From contig OW121852.1 of NCBI GenBank assembly GCA_933228895.1, forward strand, positions 109,885,544-109,949,543: DNA of 64,000 nucleotides, given 5' to 3'. Both the position numbers and the translations under genes were made by a program. Source of the DNA: Platycnemis pennipes. Its lineage: Eukaryota; Arthropoda; Insecta; Odonata; Platycnemididae. This document shows positions 9,753 to 23,162 of this stretch, piece by piece; position 1 is the stretch's first letter, and every line of letters starts with the position of its first letter. Under the pieces are notes generated by a model. It ran no database searches. It was given only the letters and a program-made list of their open reading frames with translations, and was not told the origin of the DNA.

Positions 9753-10971
9753 TTTATGGGAATATTTTCGGTGACGGGAATCGCATTTTGGGAAAATGAA
9801 AAAAGGCGATTTGCGGGAAAAGGAAGCGTCGGAGAGGAAAACGTATGAAATTTTTGGGGGCACCCAAGAGGGGGAATGTTGGAAATCCGTCCCGCGTCTA
9901 TTGACATGTAGTCACTCCACTCACGAGGTACGGGGTTCGATACCCGGAGTTGTAATGCGTATCACATACTCCGAAGGATACTGGTGCATTCCGAAAAATG
10001 CAGCAGTTAATCCTGATGCCTGATTCTTCGGGAACAGTTTTTTCTTGAGGAGGGAAAGGAAATAGTTACTGATAACATCTTTACTATTATTCCCTGATTT
10101 TATATCTGACTTACGTCCTTGCGTTTGGCTATTGGCTTCCAAACGCTTGCAAGGTATCCGGCATCAGTGTTGAGAGCTGATCGTTTTGGACGGCACAGAA
10201 ATATTTCAATGCATGTGAGAAGCAATACAATCCTGTGGTTCAAACCCCTGTACCTCGAGACTTGAGTGAGAATATGTCAATGGACAATGGACTGCTCTCA
10301 AGGGTTCTCTTTTATGCATCTCCTTAAAAGTTTTTCCATTTTCGCCACCGAATCCTCATTTACCCGGAGAACGAAATTTATCCTACCCTTAAATGCGATT
10401 CCCGTCTCAAAGGAAAATCCCTACTGCAAAAGACGAATGAACCTTACCTTCAAAAACTGTAGTGTAATCGAGGAAATTATAAAAAATGAACTACTACAAT
10501 ATTTTTACTGTATTTCTCATAACTCCCCAAAGAACAGAAATAACTAACACCATTATCCATTTGAGCATTAGGAATCATTAGACTGAAAATTGTATCATAT
10601 GCATGGAAAAAGTAATATCATTGTCTGTAGTTATCTTAATTTTCATTCGCAAATATTCTTCTCTACCTTATTCCTGGTTGAAATTGTCACTGCAAATTGC
10701 TTTATTTGAAATGAATATCAATGAAATCCCTACAAATTAGTCGCTCTATCTCTTCAAAAATTTCTCATCTTCAGCAACTATGAAAGAAAAATATAAAAAA
10801 TGTGTGCTTCCGGGTTTATAAATTCCTAAAACAGTAGATTAAAGGAATTTCCATCTAGGAGACGGATTCTCCGGCGAAATTTCCACAGTTCTAAGTGTGA
10901 GGATCCACAACTTTTCATGGAAACGAATTTTCTGCCGTTCAAATTGGCGGTAGTTTCTGAGGGAAAAAGGG
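9753..10971 (+). repeat. Unit U9
   Basis: Head L with 92 T, 109 C, a private C at 111, and 147 T; 231 G; GGAAATAG near 10060 (shared with U38); private GATAACATC (EcoRV site lost, 10071) and CCCTGATT; 681 A. Confidence 0.97.
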
Positions 10972-12190
10972 TTTATGGGAATATTTTCGGTGACGGGAAT
11001 CGCATTTTGGGAAAATGAAAAAAGGCGATTTGCGGGAAAAGGAAGCGTCGGAGAGGAAAACGGATGAAATTTTTGGGGGAATCCAAAAGGGGGAATGTTG
11101 GAAATCCGTCCCGCGTCCATTGACATGTAGTCACTCCACTCACGAGGTACGGGGTTCGATACCCGGAGTTGTAATGCGTATCACATACTCCGAAGGATAC
11201 TTGTGCATTCCGAAAAATGCAGCAGTTAATCCTGATGCCTGATTCTTCGGGAACAGTTTTTTCTTGAGGAGGGAAAGGAATTAGTTACTGATATCATCTT
11301 TACTATTATTCCTTGATTTTATATCTGACTTACGTCCTTGCGTTTGGCTATTGGCTTCCAAACGCTTGCAAGGTATCCGGCATCAGTGTTGAGAGCTGAT
11401 CGTTTTGGACGGCACAGAAATATTTCAATGCATGTGAGAAGCAATACAATCCTGTGGTTCAAACCCCTGTACCTCGAGACTTGAGTGAGAATATGTCTAC
11501 GGACAATGGACTGCTCTCAAGGGTTCTCTTTTATGCATCTCCTTAAAAGTTTTTCCATTTTCGCCACCGAATCCTCATTTACCCGGAGAACGAAATTTAT
11601 CCTACCCTTAAATGCGATTCCCGTCTCAAAGGAAAATCCCTACTGCAAAAGGCGAATGAACCTTACCTTCAAAAACTGTAGTGTAATCGAGGAAATTATA
11701 AAAAATGAACTACTACAATATTTTTACTGTATTTCTCATAACTCCCCAAAGAACAGAAATAACTAACACCATTATCCATTTGAGCATTAGGAATCATTAG
11801 ACTGAAAATTTTATCATATGCATGGAAAAAGTAATATCATTGTCTGTAGTTATCTTAATTTTCATTCGCAAATATTCTTCTCTACCTTATTCCTGGTTGA
11901 AATTGTCACTGCAAATTGCTTTATTTGAAATGAATATCAATGAAATCCCTACAAATTAGTCGCTCTATCTCTTCAAAAATTTCTCATCTTCAGCAACAAT
12001 GAAAGAAAAATATAAAAAATGTGTGCTTCCGGGTTTATAAATTCCTAAAACAGTAGATTAAAGGAATTTCCATCTAGGAGACGGATTCTCCGGCGAAATT
12101 TCCACAGTTCTAAGTGTGAGGATCCACAACTTTTCATGGAAACGAATTTTCTGCCGTTCAAATTGGCGGTAGTTTCTGAGGGAAAAAGGG
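10972..12190 (+). repeat. Unit U10
   Basis: Head F; 231 T; TCTACGG at 526-532; 840 T; AACAATG near 11996. All shared with U39. Confidence 0.97.
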
Positions 12191-13409
12191 TTTATGGGAA
12201 TATTTTCGGTGACGGGAATCGCATTTTGGGAAAATGAAAAAAGGCGATTTGCGGGAAAAGGAAGCGTCGGAGAGGAAAACGGATGAAATTTTTGGGGGAA
12301 TCCAAAACGGGGAATGTTGGAAATCCGTCCCGCGTCCATTGACATGTAGTCACTCCACTCACGAGGTACGGGGTTCGATACCCGGAGGTGTAATGCGTAT
12401 CACATACTCCGAAGGATACTTGTGCATTCCGAAAAATGCAGCAGTTAATCCTGATGCCTGATTCTTCGGGAACAGTTTTTTCTTGAGGAGGGAAAGGAAT
12501 TAGTTACTGATATCATCTTTACTATTATTCCTTGATTTTATATCTGACTTACGTCCTTGCGTTTGGCTATTGGCTTCCAAACGCTTGCAAGGTATCCGGC
12601 ATCAGTGTTGAGAGCTGATCGTTTTGGACGGCACAGAAATATTTCAATGCATGTGAGAAGCAATACAATCCTGTAGTTCAAACCCCTGTACCTCGAGACT
12701 TGAGTGAGAATACGTCAATGGACAATGGACTGCTCTCAAGGGTTCTCTTTTATGCATCTCCTTAAAAGTTTTTCCATTTTCGCCACCGAATCCTCATTTA
12801 CCCGGAGAACGAAATTTATCCTACCCTTAAATGCGATTCCCGTCTCAAAGGAAAATCCCTACTGCAAAAGGCGAATGAACCTTACCTTCAAAAACTGTAG
12901 TGTAATCGAGGAAATTATAAAAAATGAACTACTACAATATTTTTACTGTATTTCTCATAACTCCCCAAAGAACAGAAATAACTAACACCATTATCCATTT
13001 GAGCATTAGGAATCATTAGACTGAAAATTGTATCATATGCATGGAAAAAGTAATATCATTGTCTGTAGTTATCTTAATTTTCATTCGCAAATATTCTTCT
13101 CTACCTTATTCCTGGTTGAAATTGTCACTGCAAATTGCTTTATTTGAAATGAATATCAATGAAATCCCTACAAATTAGTCGCTCTATCTCTTCAAAAATT
13201 TCTCATCTTCAGCAACTATGAAAGAAAAATATAAAAAATGTGTGCTTCCGGGTTTATAAATTCCTAAAACAGTAGATTAAAGGAATTTCCATCTAGGAGA
13301 CGGATTCTCCGGCGAAATTTCCACAGTTCTAAGTGTGAGGATCCACAACTTTTCATGGAAACGAATTTTCTGCCGTTCAAATTGGCGGTAGTTTCTGAGG
13401 GAAAAAGGG
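12191..13409 (+). repeat. Unit U11
   Basis: Head R; 198 G; 231 T; 485 A; 523 C; 840 G. Shared with U13 and U40. Confidence 0.97.
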
Positions 13410-14628
13410 TTTATGGGAATATTTTCGGTGACGGGAATCGCATTTTGGGAAAATGAAAAAAGGCGATTTGCGGGAAAAGGAAGCGTCGGAGAGGAAAACG
13501 TATGAAATTTTTGGGGGAATCCAAGAGGGGGAATGTTGGAAATCCGTCCCGCGTCTATTGACATGTAGTCACTCCACTCACGAGGTACGGGGTTCGATAC
13601 CCGGAGTTGTAATGCGTATCACATACTCCGAAGGATACTGGTGCATTCCGAAAAATGCAGCAGTTAATCCTGATGCCTGATTCTTCGGGAACAGTTTTTT
13701 CTTGAGGAGGGAAAGGAATTAGTTACTGATATCATCTTTACTATTATTCCTTGATTTTATATCTGACTTACGTCCTTGCGTTTGGCTATTGGCTTCCAAA
13801 CGCTTGCAAGGTATCCGGCATCAGTGTTGAGAGCTGATCGCTTTGGACGGCACAGAAATATTTCAATGCATGTGAGAAGCAATACAATCCTGTGGTTCAA
13901 ACCCCTGTACCTCGAGACTTGAGTGAGAATATGTCAATGGACAATGGACTGCTCTCAAGGGTTCTCTTTTATGCATCTCCTTAAAAGTTTTTCCATTTTC
14001 GCCACCGAATCCTCATTTACCCGGAGAACGAAATTTATCCTACCCTTAAATGCGATTCCCGTCTCAAAGGAAAATCCCTACTGCAAAAGACGAATGAACC
14101 TTACCTTCAAAAACTGTAGTGTAATCGAGGAAATTATAAAAAATGAACTACTACAATATTTTTACTGTATTTCTCATAACTCCCCAAAGAACAGAAATAA
14201 CTAACACCATTATCCATTTGAGCATTAGGAATCATTAGACTGAAAATTTTATCATATGCATGGAAAAAGTAATATCATTGTCTGTAGTTATCTTAATTTT
14301 CATTCGCAAATATTCTTCTCTACCTTATTCCTGGTTGAAATTGTCACTGCAAATTGCTTTATTTGAAATGAATATCAATGAAATCCCTACAAATTAGTCG
14401 CTCTATCTCTTCAAAAATTTCTCATCTTCAGCAACAATGAAAGAAAAATATAAAAAATGTGTGCTTCCGGGTTTATAAATTCCTAAAACAGTAGATTAAA
14501 GGAATTTCCATCTAGGAGACGGATTCTCCGGCGAAATTTCCACAGTTCTAAGTGTGAGGATCCACAACTTTTCATGGAAACGAATTTTCTGCCGTTCAAA
14601 TTGGCGGTAGTTTCTGAGGGAAAAAGGG
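13410..14628 (+). repeat. Unit U12
   Basis: Head L with 92 T and 147 T; 231 G; private GATCGCTTTGG near 13838; 681 A; 840 T; AACAATG near 14435. First part like U9, last part like U10. Confidence 0.97.
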
Positions 14629-15847
14629 TTTATGGGAATATTTTCGGTGACGGGAATCGCATTTTGGGAAAATGAAAAAAGGCGATTTGCGGGAAAAGGA
14701 AGCGTCGGAGAGGAAAACGGATGAAATTTTTGGGGGAATCCAAAACGGGGAATGTTGGAAATCCGTCCCGCGTCCATTGACATGTAGTCACTCCACTCAC
14801 GAGGTACGGGGTTCGATACCCGGAGGTGTAATGCGTATCACATACTCCGAAGGATACTTGTGCATTCCGAAAAATGCAGCAGTTAATCCTGATGCCTGAT
14901 TCTTCGGGAACAGTTTTTTCTTGAGGAGGGAAAGGAATTAGTTACTGATATCATCTTTACTATTATTCCTTGATTTTATATCTGACTTACGTCCTTGCGT
15001 TTGGCTATTGGCTTCCAAACGCTTGCAAGGTATCCGGCATCAGTGTTGAGAGCTGATCGTTTTGGACGGCACAGAAATATTTCAATGCATGTGAGAAGCA
15101 ATACAATCCTGTAGTTCAAACCCCTGTACCTCGAGACTTGAGTGAGAATACGTCAATGGACAATGGACTGCTCTCAAGGGTTCTCTTTTATGCATCTCCT
15201 TAAAAGTTTTTCCATTTTCGCCACCGAATCCTCATTTACCCGGAGAACGAAATTTATCCTACCCTTAAATGCGATTCCCGTCTCAAAGGAAAATCCCTAC
15301 TGCAAAAGGCGAATGAACCTTACCTTCAAAAACTGTAGTGTAATCGAGGAAATTATAAAAAATGAACTACTACAATATTTTTACTGTATTTCTCATAACT
15401 CCCCAAAGAACAGAAATAACTAACACCATTATCCATTTGAGCATTAGGAATCATTAGACTGAAAATTGTATCATATGCATGGAAAAAGTAATATCATTGT
15501 CTGTAGTTATCTTAATTTTCATTCGCAAATATTCTTCTCTACCTTATTCCTGGTTGAAATTGTCACTGCAAATTGCTTTATTTGAAATGAATATCAATGA
15601 AATCCCTACAAATTAGTCGCTCTATCTCTTCAAAAATTTCTCATCTTCAGCAACTATGAAAGAAAAATATAAAAAATGTGTGCTTCCGGGTTTATAAATT
15701 CCTAAAACAGTAGATTAAAGGAATTTCCATCTAGGAGACGGATTCTCCGGCGAAATTTCCACAGTTCTAAGTGTGAGGATCCACAACTTTTCATGGAAAC
15801 GAATTTTCTGCCGTTCAAATTGGCGGTAGTTTCTGAGGGAAAAAGGG
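14629..15847 (+). repeat. Unit U13
   Basis: Head R; 198 G; 231 T; 485 A; 523 C. Same markers as U11. Confidence 0.97.
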
Positions 15848-17066
15848 TTTATGGGAATATTTTCGGTGACGGGAATCGCATTTTGGGAAAATGAAAAAAG
15901 GCGATTTGCGGGAAAAGGAAGCGGCGGAGAGGAAAACGTATGAAATTTTTGGGGGAATCCAAGAGGGGGAATGTTGGAAATCCGTCCCGCGTCCATTGAC
16001 ATGTAGTCACTCCACTCACGAGGTACGGGGTTCGATACCCGGAGTTGTAATGCGTATCACATACTCCGAAGGATACATGTGCATTCCGAAAAATGCAGCA
16101 GTTAATCCTGATGCCTGATTCTTCGGGAACAGTTTTTTCTTGAGGAGGGAAAGGAATTAGTTACTGATATCATCTTTACTATTATTCCTTGATTTTATAT
16201 CAGACTTACGTCCTTGCGTTTGGCTATTGGCTTCCAAACGCTTGCAAGGTATCCGGCATCAGTGTTGAGAGCTGATCGTTTTGGACGGGACAGAAATATT
16301 TCAATGCATGTGAGAAGCAATACAATCCTGTGGTTCAAACCCCTGTACTTCGAGACTTGAGTGAGAATATGTCTACGGACAATGGACTGCTCTCAAGGGT
16401 TCTCTTTTATGCATCTCCTTAAAAGTTTTTCCATTTTCGCCACCGAATCCTCATTTACCCGGAGAACGAAATTTATCCTACCCTTAAATGCGATTCCCGT
16501 CTCAAAGGAAAATCCCTACTGCAAAAGGCGAATGAACCTTACCTTCAAAAACTGTAGTGTAATCGAGGAAATTATAAAAAATGAACTACTACAATATTTT
16601 TACTGTATTTCTCATAACTCCCCAAAGAACAGAAATAACTAACACCATTATCCATTTGAGCATTAGGAATCATTAGACTGAAAATTTTATCATATGCATG
16701 GAAAAAGTAATATCATTGTCTGTAGTTATCTTAATTTTCATTCGCAAATATTCTTCTCTACCTTATTCCTGGTTGAAATTGTCACTGCAAATTGCTTTAT
16801 TTGAAATGAATATCAATGAAATCCCTACAAATTAGTCGCTCTATCTCTTCAAAAATTTCTCATCTTCAGCAACTATGAAAGAAAAATATAAAAAATGTGT
16901 GCTTCCGGGTTTATAAATTCCTAAAACAGTAGATTAAAGGAATTTCCATCTAGGAGACGGATTCTCCGGCGAAATTTCCACAGTTCTAAGTGTGAGGATC
17001 CACAACTTTTCATGGAAACGAATTTTCTGCCGTTCAAATTGGCGGTAGTTTCTGAGGGAAAAAGGG
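15848..17066 (+). repeat. Unit U14
   Basis: Head L with 92 T; private GCGGCGGAG near 15922; private A at 231; ATCAGACTT near 16200; GACGGGACA (also in U39); XhoI site lost at 16350; TCTACGG; 840 T. Confidence 0.97.
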
Positions 17067-18285
17067 TTTATGGGAATATTTTCGGTGACGGGAATCGCAT
17101 TTTGGGAAAATGAAAAAAGGCGATTTGCGGGAAAAGGAAGCGTCGGAGAGGAAAACGGATGAAATTTTTGGGGGAATCCAAAAGGGGGAATGTTGGAAAT
17201 CCGTCCCGCGTCCATTGACATGTAGTCACTCCACTCACGAGGTACGGGGTTCGATACCCGGAGGTGTAATGCGTATCACATACTCCGAAGGATACTTGTG
17301 CATTCCGAAAAATGCAGCAGTTAATCCTGATGCCTGATTCTTCGGGAACAGTTTTTTCTTGAGGAGGGAAAGGAATTAGTTACTGATATCATCTTTACTA
17401 TTATTCCTTGATTTTATATCTGACTTACGTCCTTGCGTTTGGCTATTGGCTTCCAAACGCTTGCAAGGTATCCGGCATCAGTGTTGAGAGCTGATCGTTT
17501 TGGACGGCACAGAAATATTTCAATGCATGTGAGAAGCAATACAATCCTGTAGTTCAAACCCCTGTACCTCGAGACTTGAGTGAGAATATGTCAATGGACA
17601 ATGGACTGCTCTCAAGGGTTCTCTTTTATGCATCTCCTTAAAAGTTTTTCCATTTTCGCCACCGAATCCTCATTTACCCGGAGAACGAAATTTATCCTAC
17701 CCTTAAATGCGATTCCCGTCTCAAAGGAAAATCCCTACTGCAAAAGGCGAATGAACCTTACCTTCAAAAACTGTAGTGTAATCGAGGAAATTATAAAAAA
17801 TGAACTACTACAATATTTTTACTGTATTTCTCATAACTCCCCAAAGAACAGAAATAACTAACACCATTATCCATTTGAGCATTAGGAATCATTAGACTGA
17901 AAATTTTATCATATGCATGGAAAAAGTAATATCATTGTCTGTAGTTATCTTAATTTTCATTCGCAAATATTCTTCTCTACCTTATTCCTGGTTGAAATTG
18001 TCACTGCAAATTGCTTTATTTGAAATGAATATCAATGAAATCCCTACAAATTAGTCGCTCTATCTCTTCAAAAATTTCTCATCTTCAGCAACTATGAAAG
18101 AAAAATATAAAAAATGTGTGCTTCCGGGTTTATAAATTCCTAAAACAGTAGATTAAAGGAATTTCCATCTAGGAGACGGATTCTCCGGCGAAATTTCCAC
18201 AGTTCTAAGTGTGAGGATCCACAACTTTTCATGGAAACGAATTTTCTGCCGTTCAAATTGGCGGTAGTTTCTGAGGGAAAAAGGG
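17067..18285 (+). repeat. Unit U15
   Basis: Head F; 198 G; 231 T; 485 A; 523 T; 840 T. Closest partner is U41. Confidence 0.97.
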
Positions 18286-19504
18286 TTTATGGGAATATTT
18301 TCGGTGACGGGAATCGCATTTTGGGAAAATGAAAAAAGGCGATTTGCGGGAAAAGGAAGCGTCGGAGAGGAAAACGGATGAAATTTTTGGGGGAATCCAA
18401 AAGGGGGAATGTTGGAAATCCGTCCCGCGTCCATTGACATGTAGTCACTCCACTCACGAGGTACGGGGTTCGATACCCGGAGTTGTAATGCGTATCACAT
18501 ACTCCGAAGGATACTTGTGCATTCCGAAAAATGCAGCAGTTAATCCTGATGCCTGATTCTTCGGGAACAGTTTTTTCTTGAGGAGGGAAAGGAATTAGTT
18601 ACTGATATCATCTTTACTATTATTCCTTGATTTTATATCTGACTTACGTCCTTGCGTTTGGCTATTGGCTTCCAAACGCTTGCAAGGTATCCGGCATCAG
18701 TGTTGAGAGCTGATCGTTTTGGACGGCACAGAAATATTTCAATGCATGTGAGAAGCAATACAATCCTGTAGTTCAAACCCCTGTACCTCGAGACTTGAGT
18801 GAGAATATGTCAATGGACAATGGACTGCTCTCAAGGGTTCTCTTTTATGCATCTCCTTAAAAGTTTTTCCATTTTCGCCACCGAATCCTCATTTACCCGG
18901 AGAACGAAATTTATCCTACCCTTAAATGCGATTCCCGTCTCAAAGGAAAATCCCTACTGCAAAAGGCGAATGAACCTTACCTTCAAAAACTGTAGTGTAA
19001 TCGAGGAAATTATAAAAAATGAACTACTACAATATTTTTACTGTATTTCTCATAACTCCCCAAAGAACAGAAATAACTAACACCATTATCCATTTGAGCA
19101 TTAGGAATCATTAGACTGAAAATTGTATCATATGCATGGAAAAAGTAATATCATTGTCTGTAGTTATCTTAATTTTCATTCGCAAATATTCTTCTCTACC
19201 TTATTCCTGGTTGAAATTGTCACTGCAAATTGCTTTATTTGAAATGAATATCAATGAAATCCCTACAAATTAGTCGCTCTATCTCTTCAAAAATTTCTCA
19301 TCTTCAGCAACTATGAAAGAAAAATATAAAAAATGTGTGCTTCCGGGTTTATAAATTCCTAAAACAGTAGATTAAAGGAATTTCCATCTAGGAGACGGAT
19401 TCTCCGGCGAAATTTCCACAGTTCTAAGTGTGAGGATCCACAACTTTTCATGGAAACGAATTTTCTGCCGTTCAAATTGGCGGTAGTTTCTGAGGGAAAA
19501 AGGG
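18286..19504 (+). repeat. Unit U16
   Basis: Head F; 231 T; 485 A; 523 T; 840 G. Confidence 0.97.
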
Positions 19505-20723
19505 TTTATGGGAATATTTTCGGTGACGGGAATCGCATTTTGGGAAAATGAAAAAAGGCGATTTGCGGGAAAAGGAAGCGTCGGAGAGGAAAACGGATGA
19601 AATTTTTGGGGGAATCCAAAAGGGGGAATGTTGGAAATCCGTCCCGCGTCCATTGACATGTAGTCACTCCACTCACGAGGTACGGGGTTCGATACCCGGA
19701 GTTGTAATGCGTATCACATACTCCGAAGGATACTTGTGCATTCCGAAAAATGCAGCAGTTAATCCTGATGCCTGATTCTTCGGGAACAGTTTTTTCTTGA
19801 GGAGGGAAAGGAATTAGTTACTGATATCATCTTTACTATTATTCCTTGATTTTATATCTGACTTACGTCCTTGCGTTTGGCTATTGGCTTCCAAACGCTT
19901 GCAAGGTATCCGGCATCAGTGTTGAGAGCTGATCGTTTTGGACGGCACAGAAATATTTCAATGCATGTGAGAAGCAATACAATCCTGTGGTTCAAACCCC
20001 TGTACCTCGAGACTTGAGTGAGAATATGTCAATGGACAATGGACTGCGCTCAAGGGTTCTCTTTTATGCATCTCCTTAAAAGTTTTTCCATTTTCGCCAC
20101 CGAATCCTCATTTACCCGGAGAACGAAATTTATCCTACCCTTAAATGCGATTCCCGTCTCAAAGGAAAATCCCTACTGCAAAAGGCGAATGAACCTTACC
20201 TTCAAAAACTGTAGTGTAATCGAGGAAATTATAAAAAATGAACTACTACAATATTTTTACTGTATTTCTCATAACTCCCCAAAGAACAGAAATAACTAAC
20301 ACCATTATCCATTTGAGCATTAGGAATCATTGGACTGAAAATTTTATCATATGCATGGAAAAAGTAATATCATTGTCTGTAGTTATCTTAATTTTCATTC
20401 GCAAATATTCTTCTCTACCTTATTCCTGGTTGAAATTGTCACTTCAAATTGCTTTATTTGAAATGAATATCAATGAAATCCCTACAAATTAGTCGCTCTA
20501 TCTCTTCAAAAATTTCTCATCTTCAGCAACTATGAAAGAAAAATATAAAAAATGTGTGCTTCCGGGTTTATAAATTCCTAAAACAGTAGATTAAAGGAAT
20601 TTCCATCTAGGAGACGGATTCTCCGGCGAAATTTCCACAGTTCTAAGTGTGAGGATCCACAACTTTTCATGGAAACGAATTTTCTGCCGTTCAAATTGGC
20701 GGTAGTTTCTGAGGGAAAAAGGG
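19505..20723 (+). repeat. Unit U17
   Basis: Head F; 231 T; 840 T. Carries GACTGCGCTC (20043), ATTGGACTG (20329) and CACTTCAAAT (20441), three changes seen elsewhere only in U43. Confidence 0.97.
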
Positions 20724-21942
20724 TTTATGGGAATATTTTCGGTGACGGGAATCGCATTTTGGGAAAATGAAAAAAGGCGATTTGCGGGAAAAGGAAGCGT
20801 CGGAGAGGAAAACGGATGAAATTTTTGGGGGGATCCAAAAGGGGGAATGTTGGAAATCCGTCCCGCGTCCATTGACATGTAGTCACTCCACTCACGAGGT
20901 ACGGGGTTCGATACCCGGAGTTGTAATGCGTATCACATACTCCGAAGGATACTGGTGCATTCCGAAAAATGCAGCAGTTAATCCTGATGCCTGATTCTTC
21001 GGGAACAGTTTTTTCTTGAGGAGGGAAAGGAATTAGTTACTGATATCATCTTTACTATTATTCCTTGATTTTATATCTGACTTACGTCCTTGCGTTTGGC
21101 TATTGGCTTCCAAACGCTTGCAAGGTATCCGGCATCAGTGTTGAGAGCTGATCGTTTTGGACGGCACAGAAATATTTCAATGCATGTGAGAAGCAATACA
21201 ATCCTGTGGTTAAAACCCCTGTACCTCGAGACTTGAGTGAGAATATGTCAATGGACAATGGACTGCTCTCAAGGGTTCTCTTTTATGCATCTCCTTAAAA
21301 GTTTTTCCATTTTCGCCACCGAATCCTCATTTACCCGGAGAACGAAATTTATCCTACCCTTAAATGCGATTCCCGTCTCAAAGGAAAATCCCTACTGCAA
21401 AAGGCGAATGAACCTTACCTTCAAAAACTGTAGTGTAATCGAGGAAATTATAAAAAATGAACTACTACAATATTTTTACTGTATTTCTCATAACTCCCCA
21501 AAGAACAGAAATAACTAACACCATTATCCATTTGAGCATTAGGAATCATTAGACTGAAAATTGTATCATATGCATGGAAAAAGTAATATCATTGTCTGTA
21601 GTTATCTTAATTTTCATTCGCAAATATTCTTCTCTACCTTATTCCTGGTTGAAATTGTCACTGCAAATTGCTTTATTTGAAATGAATATCAATGAAATCC
21701 CTACAAATTAGTCGCTCTATCTCTTCAAAAATTTCTCATCTTCAGCAACTATGAAAGAAAAATATAAAAAATGTGTGCTTCCGGGTTTATAAATTCCTAA
21801 AACAGTAGATTAAAGGAATTTCCATCTAGGAGACGGATTCTCCGGCGAAATTTCCACAGTTCTAAGTGTGAGGATCCACAACTTTTCATGGAAACGAATT
21901 TTCTGCCGTTCAAATTGGCGGTAGTTTCTGAGGGAAAAAGGG
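20724..21942 (+). repeat. Unit U18
   Basis: Private G at 109, which creates an extra BamHI site at 20831-20836; 231 G; 489 A but 515 T. Confidence 0.97.
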
Positions 21943-23162
21943 TTTATGGGAATATTTTCGGTGACGGGAATCGCATTTTGGGAAAATGAAAAAAGGCGAT
22001 TTGCGGGAAAAGGAAGCGTCGGAGAGGAAAACGGATGAAATTTTACGGGGGAATCCAAAAGGGGGAATGTTGGAAATCCGTCCCGCGTCCATTGACATGT
22101 AGTCACTCCACTCACGAGGTACGGGGTTCGATACCCGGAGTTGTAATGCGTATCACATACTCCGAAGGATACTGGTGAATTCCGAAAAATGGAGCAGTTA
22201 ATCCTGATGCCTGATTCTTCGGGAACAGTTTTTTCTTGAGGAGGGAAAGGAATTAGTTACTGATATCATCTTTACTATTATTCCTTGATTTTATATCTGA
22301 CTTACGTCCTTGCGTTTGGCTATTGGCTTCCAAACGCTTGCAAGGTATCCGGCATCAGTGTTGAGAGCTGATCGTTTTGGACGGCACAGAAATATTTCAA
22401 TGCATGTGAGAAGCAATACAATCCTGTAGTTCAAACCCCTGTACCTCGAGACTTGAGTGAGAATATGTCAATGGACAATGGACTGCTCTCAAGGGTTCTC
22501 TTTTATGCATCTCCTTAAAAGTTTTTCCATTTTCGCCACCGAATCCTCATTTACCCGGAGAACGAAATTTATCCTACCCTTAAATGCGATTCCCGTCTCA
22601 AAGGAAAATCCCTACTGCAAAAGGCGAATGAACCTTACCTTCAAAAACTGTAGTGTAATCGAGGAAATTATAAAAAATGAACTACTACAATATTTTTACT
22701 GTATTTCTCATAACTCCCCAAAGAACAGAAATAACTAACACCATTATCCATTTGAGCATTAGGAATCATTAGACTGAAAATTGTATCATATGCATGGAAA
22801 AAGTAATATCATTGTCTGTAGTTATCTTAATTTTCATTCGCAAATATTCTTCTCTACCTTATTCCTGGTTGAAATTGTCACTGCAAATTGCTTTATTTGA
22901 AATGAATATCAATGAAATCCCTACAAATTAGTCGCTCTATCTCTTCAAAAATTTCTCATCTTCAGCAACTATGAAAGAAAAATATAAAAAATGTGTGCTT
23001 CCGGGTTTATAAATTCCTAAAACAGTAGATTAAAGGAATTTCCATCTAGGAGACGGATTCTCCGGCGAAATTTCCACAGTTCTAAGTGTGAGGATCCACA
23101 ACTTTTCATGGAAACGAATTTTCTGCCGTTCAAATTGGCGGTAGTTTCTGAGGGAAAAAGGG
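21943..23162 (+). repeat. Unit U19 (1,220 bp)
   Basis: One base longer: TTTTACGGGGG replaces TTTTTGGGGG in the head. Private GAATTC (EcoRI) at 22177-22182 and AATGGAGC just after it; 231 G; 485 A. Confidence 0.97.

Larger units (their letters stand above)
9753..20723 (+). repeat. Segment U9-U17, long-range partner of U38-U43
   Basis: U9-U11 match U38-U40 at an offset of 35,352 bp (29 units plus the U19 base). U15-U17 match U41-U43 at 31,695 bp (26 units plus one base). The change of register places a three-unit difference (about U12-U14) inside this copy. Confidence 0.75.

Noticed and set aside
9921..10142. 73-codon minus-strand frame in U9 (and U38 at 45273-45494), ending in PGIEPRTS
   Set aside because: Opened only by a single base change (GGAAATAG). 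The PGIEPR ending is the typical translation of a reversed B-box sequence, a known false-gene signature.
20238..20492. 84-codon plus-strand frame in U17 (and U43 at 51933-52187)
   Set aside because: Exists only because a TAG is changed to TGG in these two linked units; it is a by-product of their shared substitutions.
20831..20836. Extra BamHI site in U18, and loss of EcoRV (10071) and XhoI (16350) sites
   Set aside because: Simple single-base changes. Useful as landmarks, since BamHI, EcoRV, XhoI and NdeI otherwise appear to cut once per unit, but not functional features.
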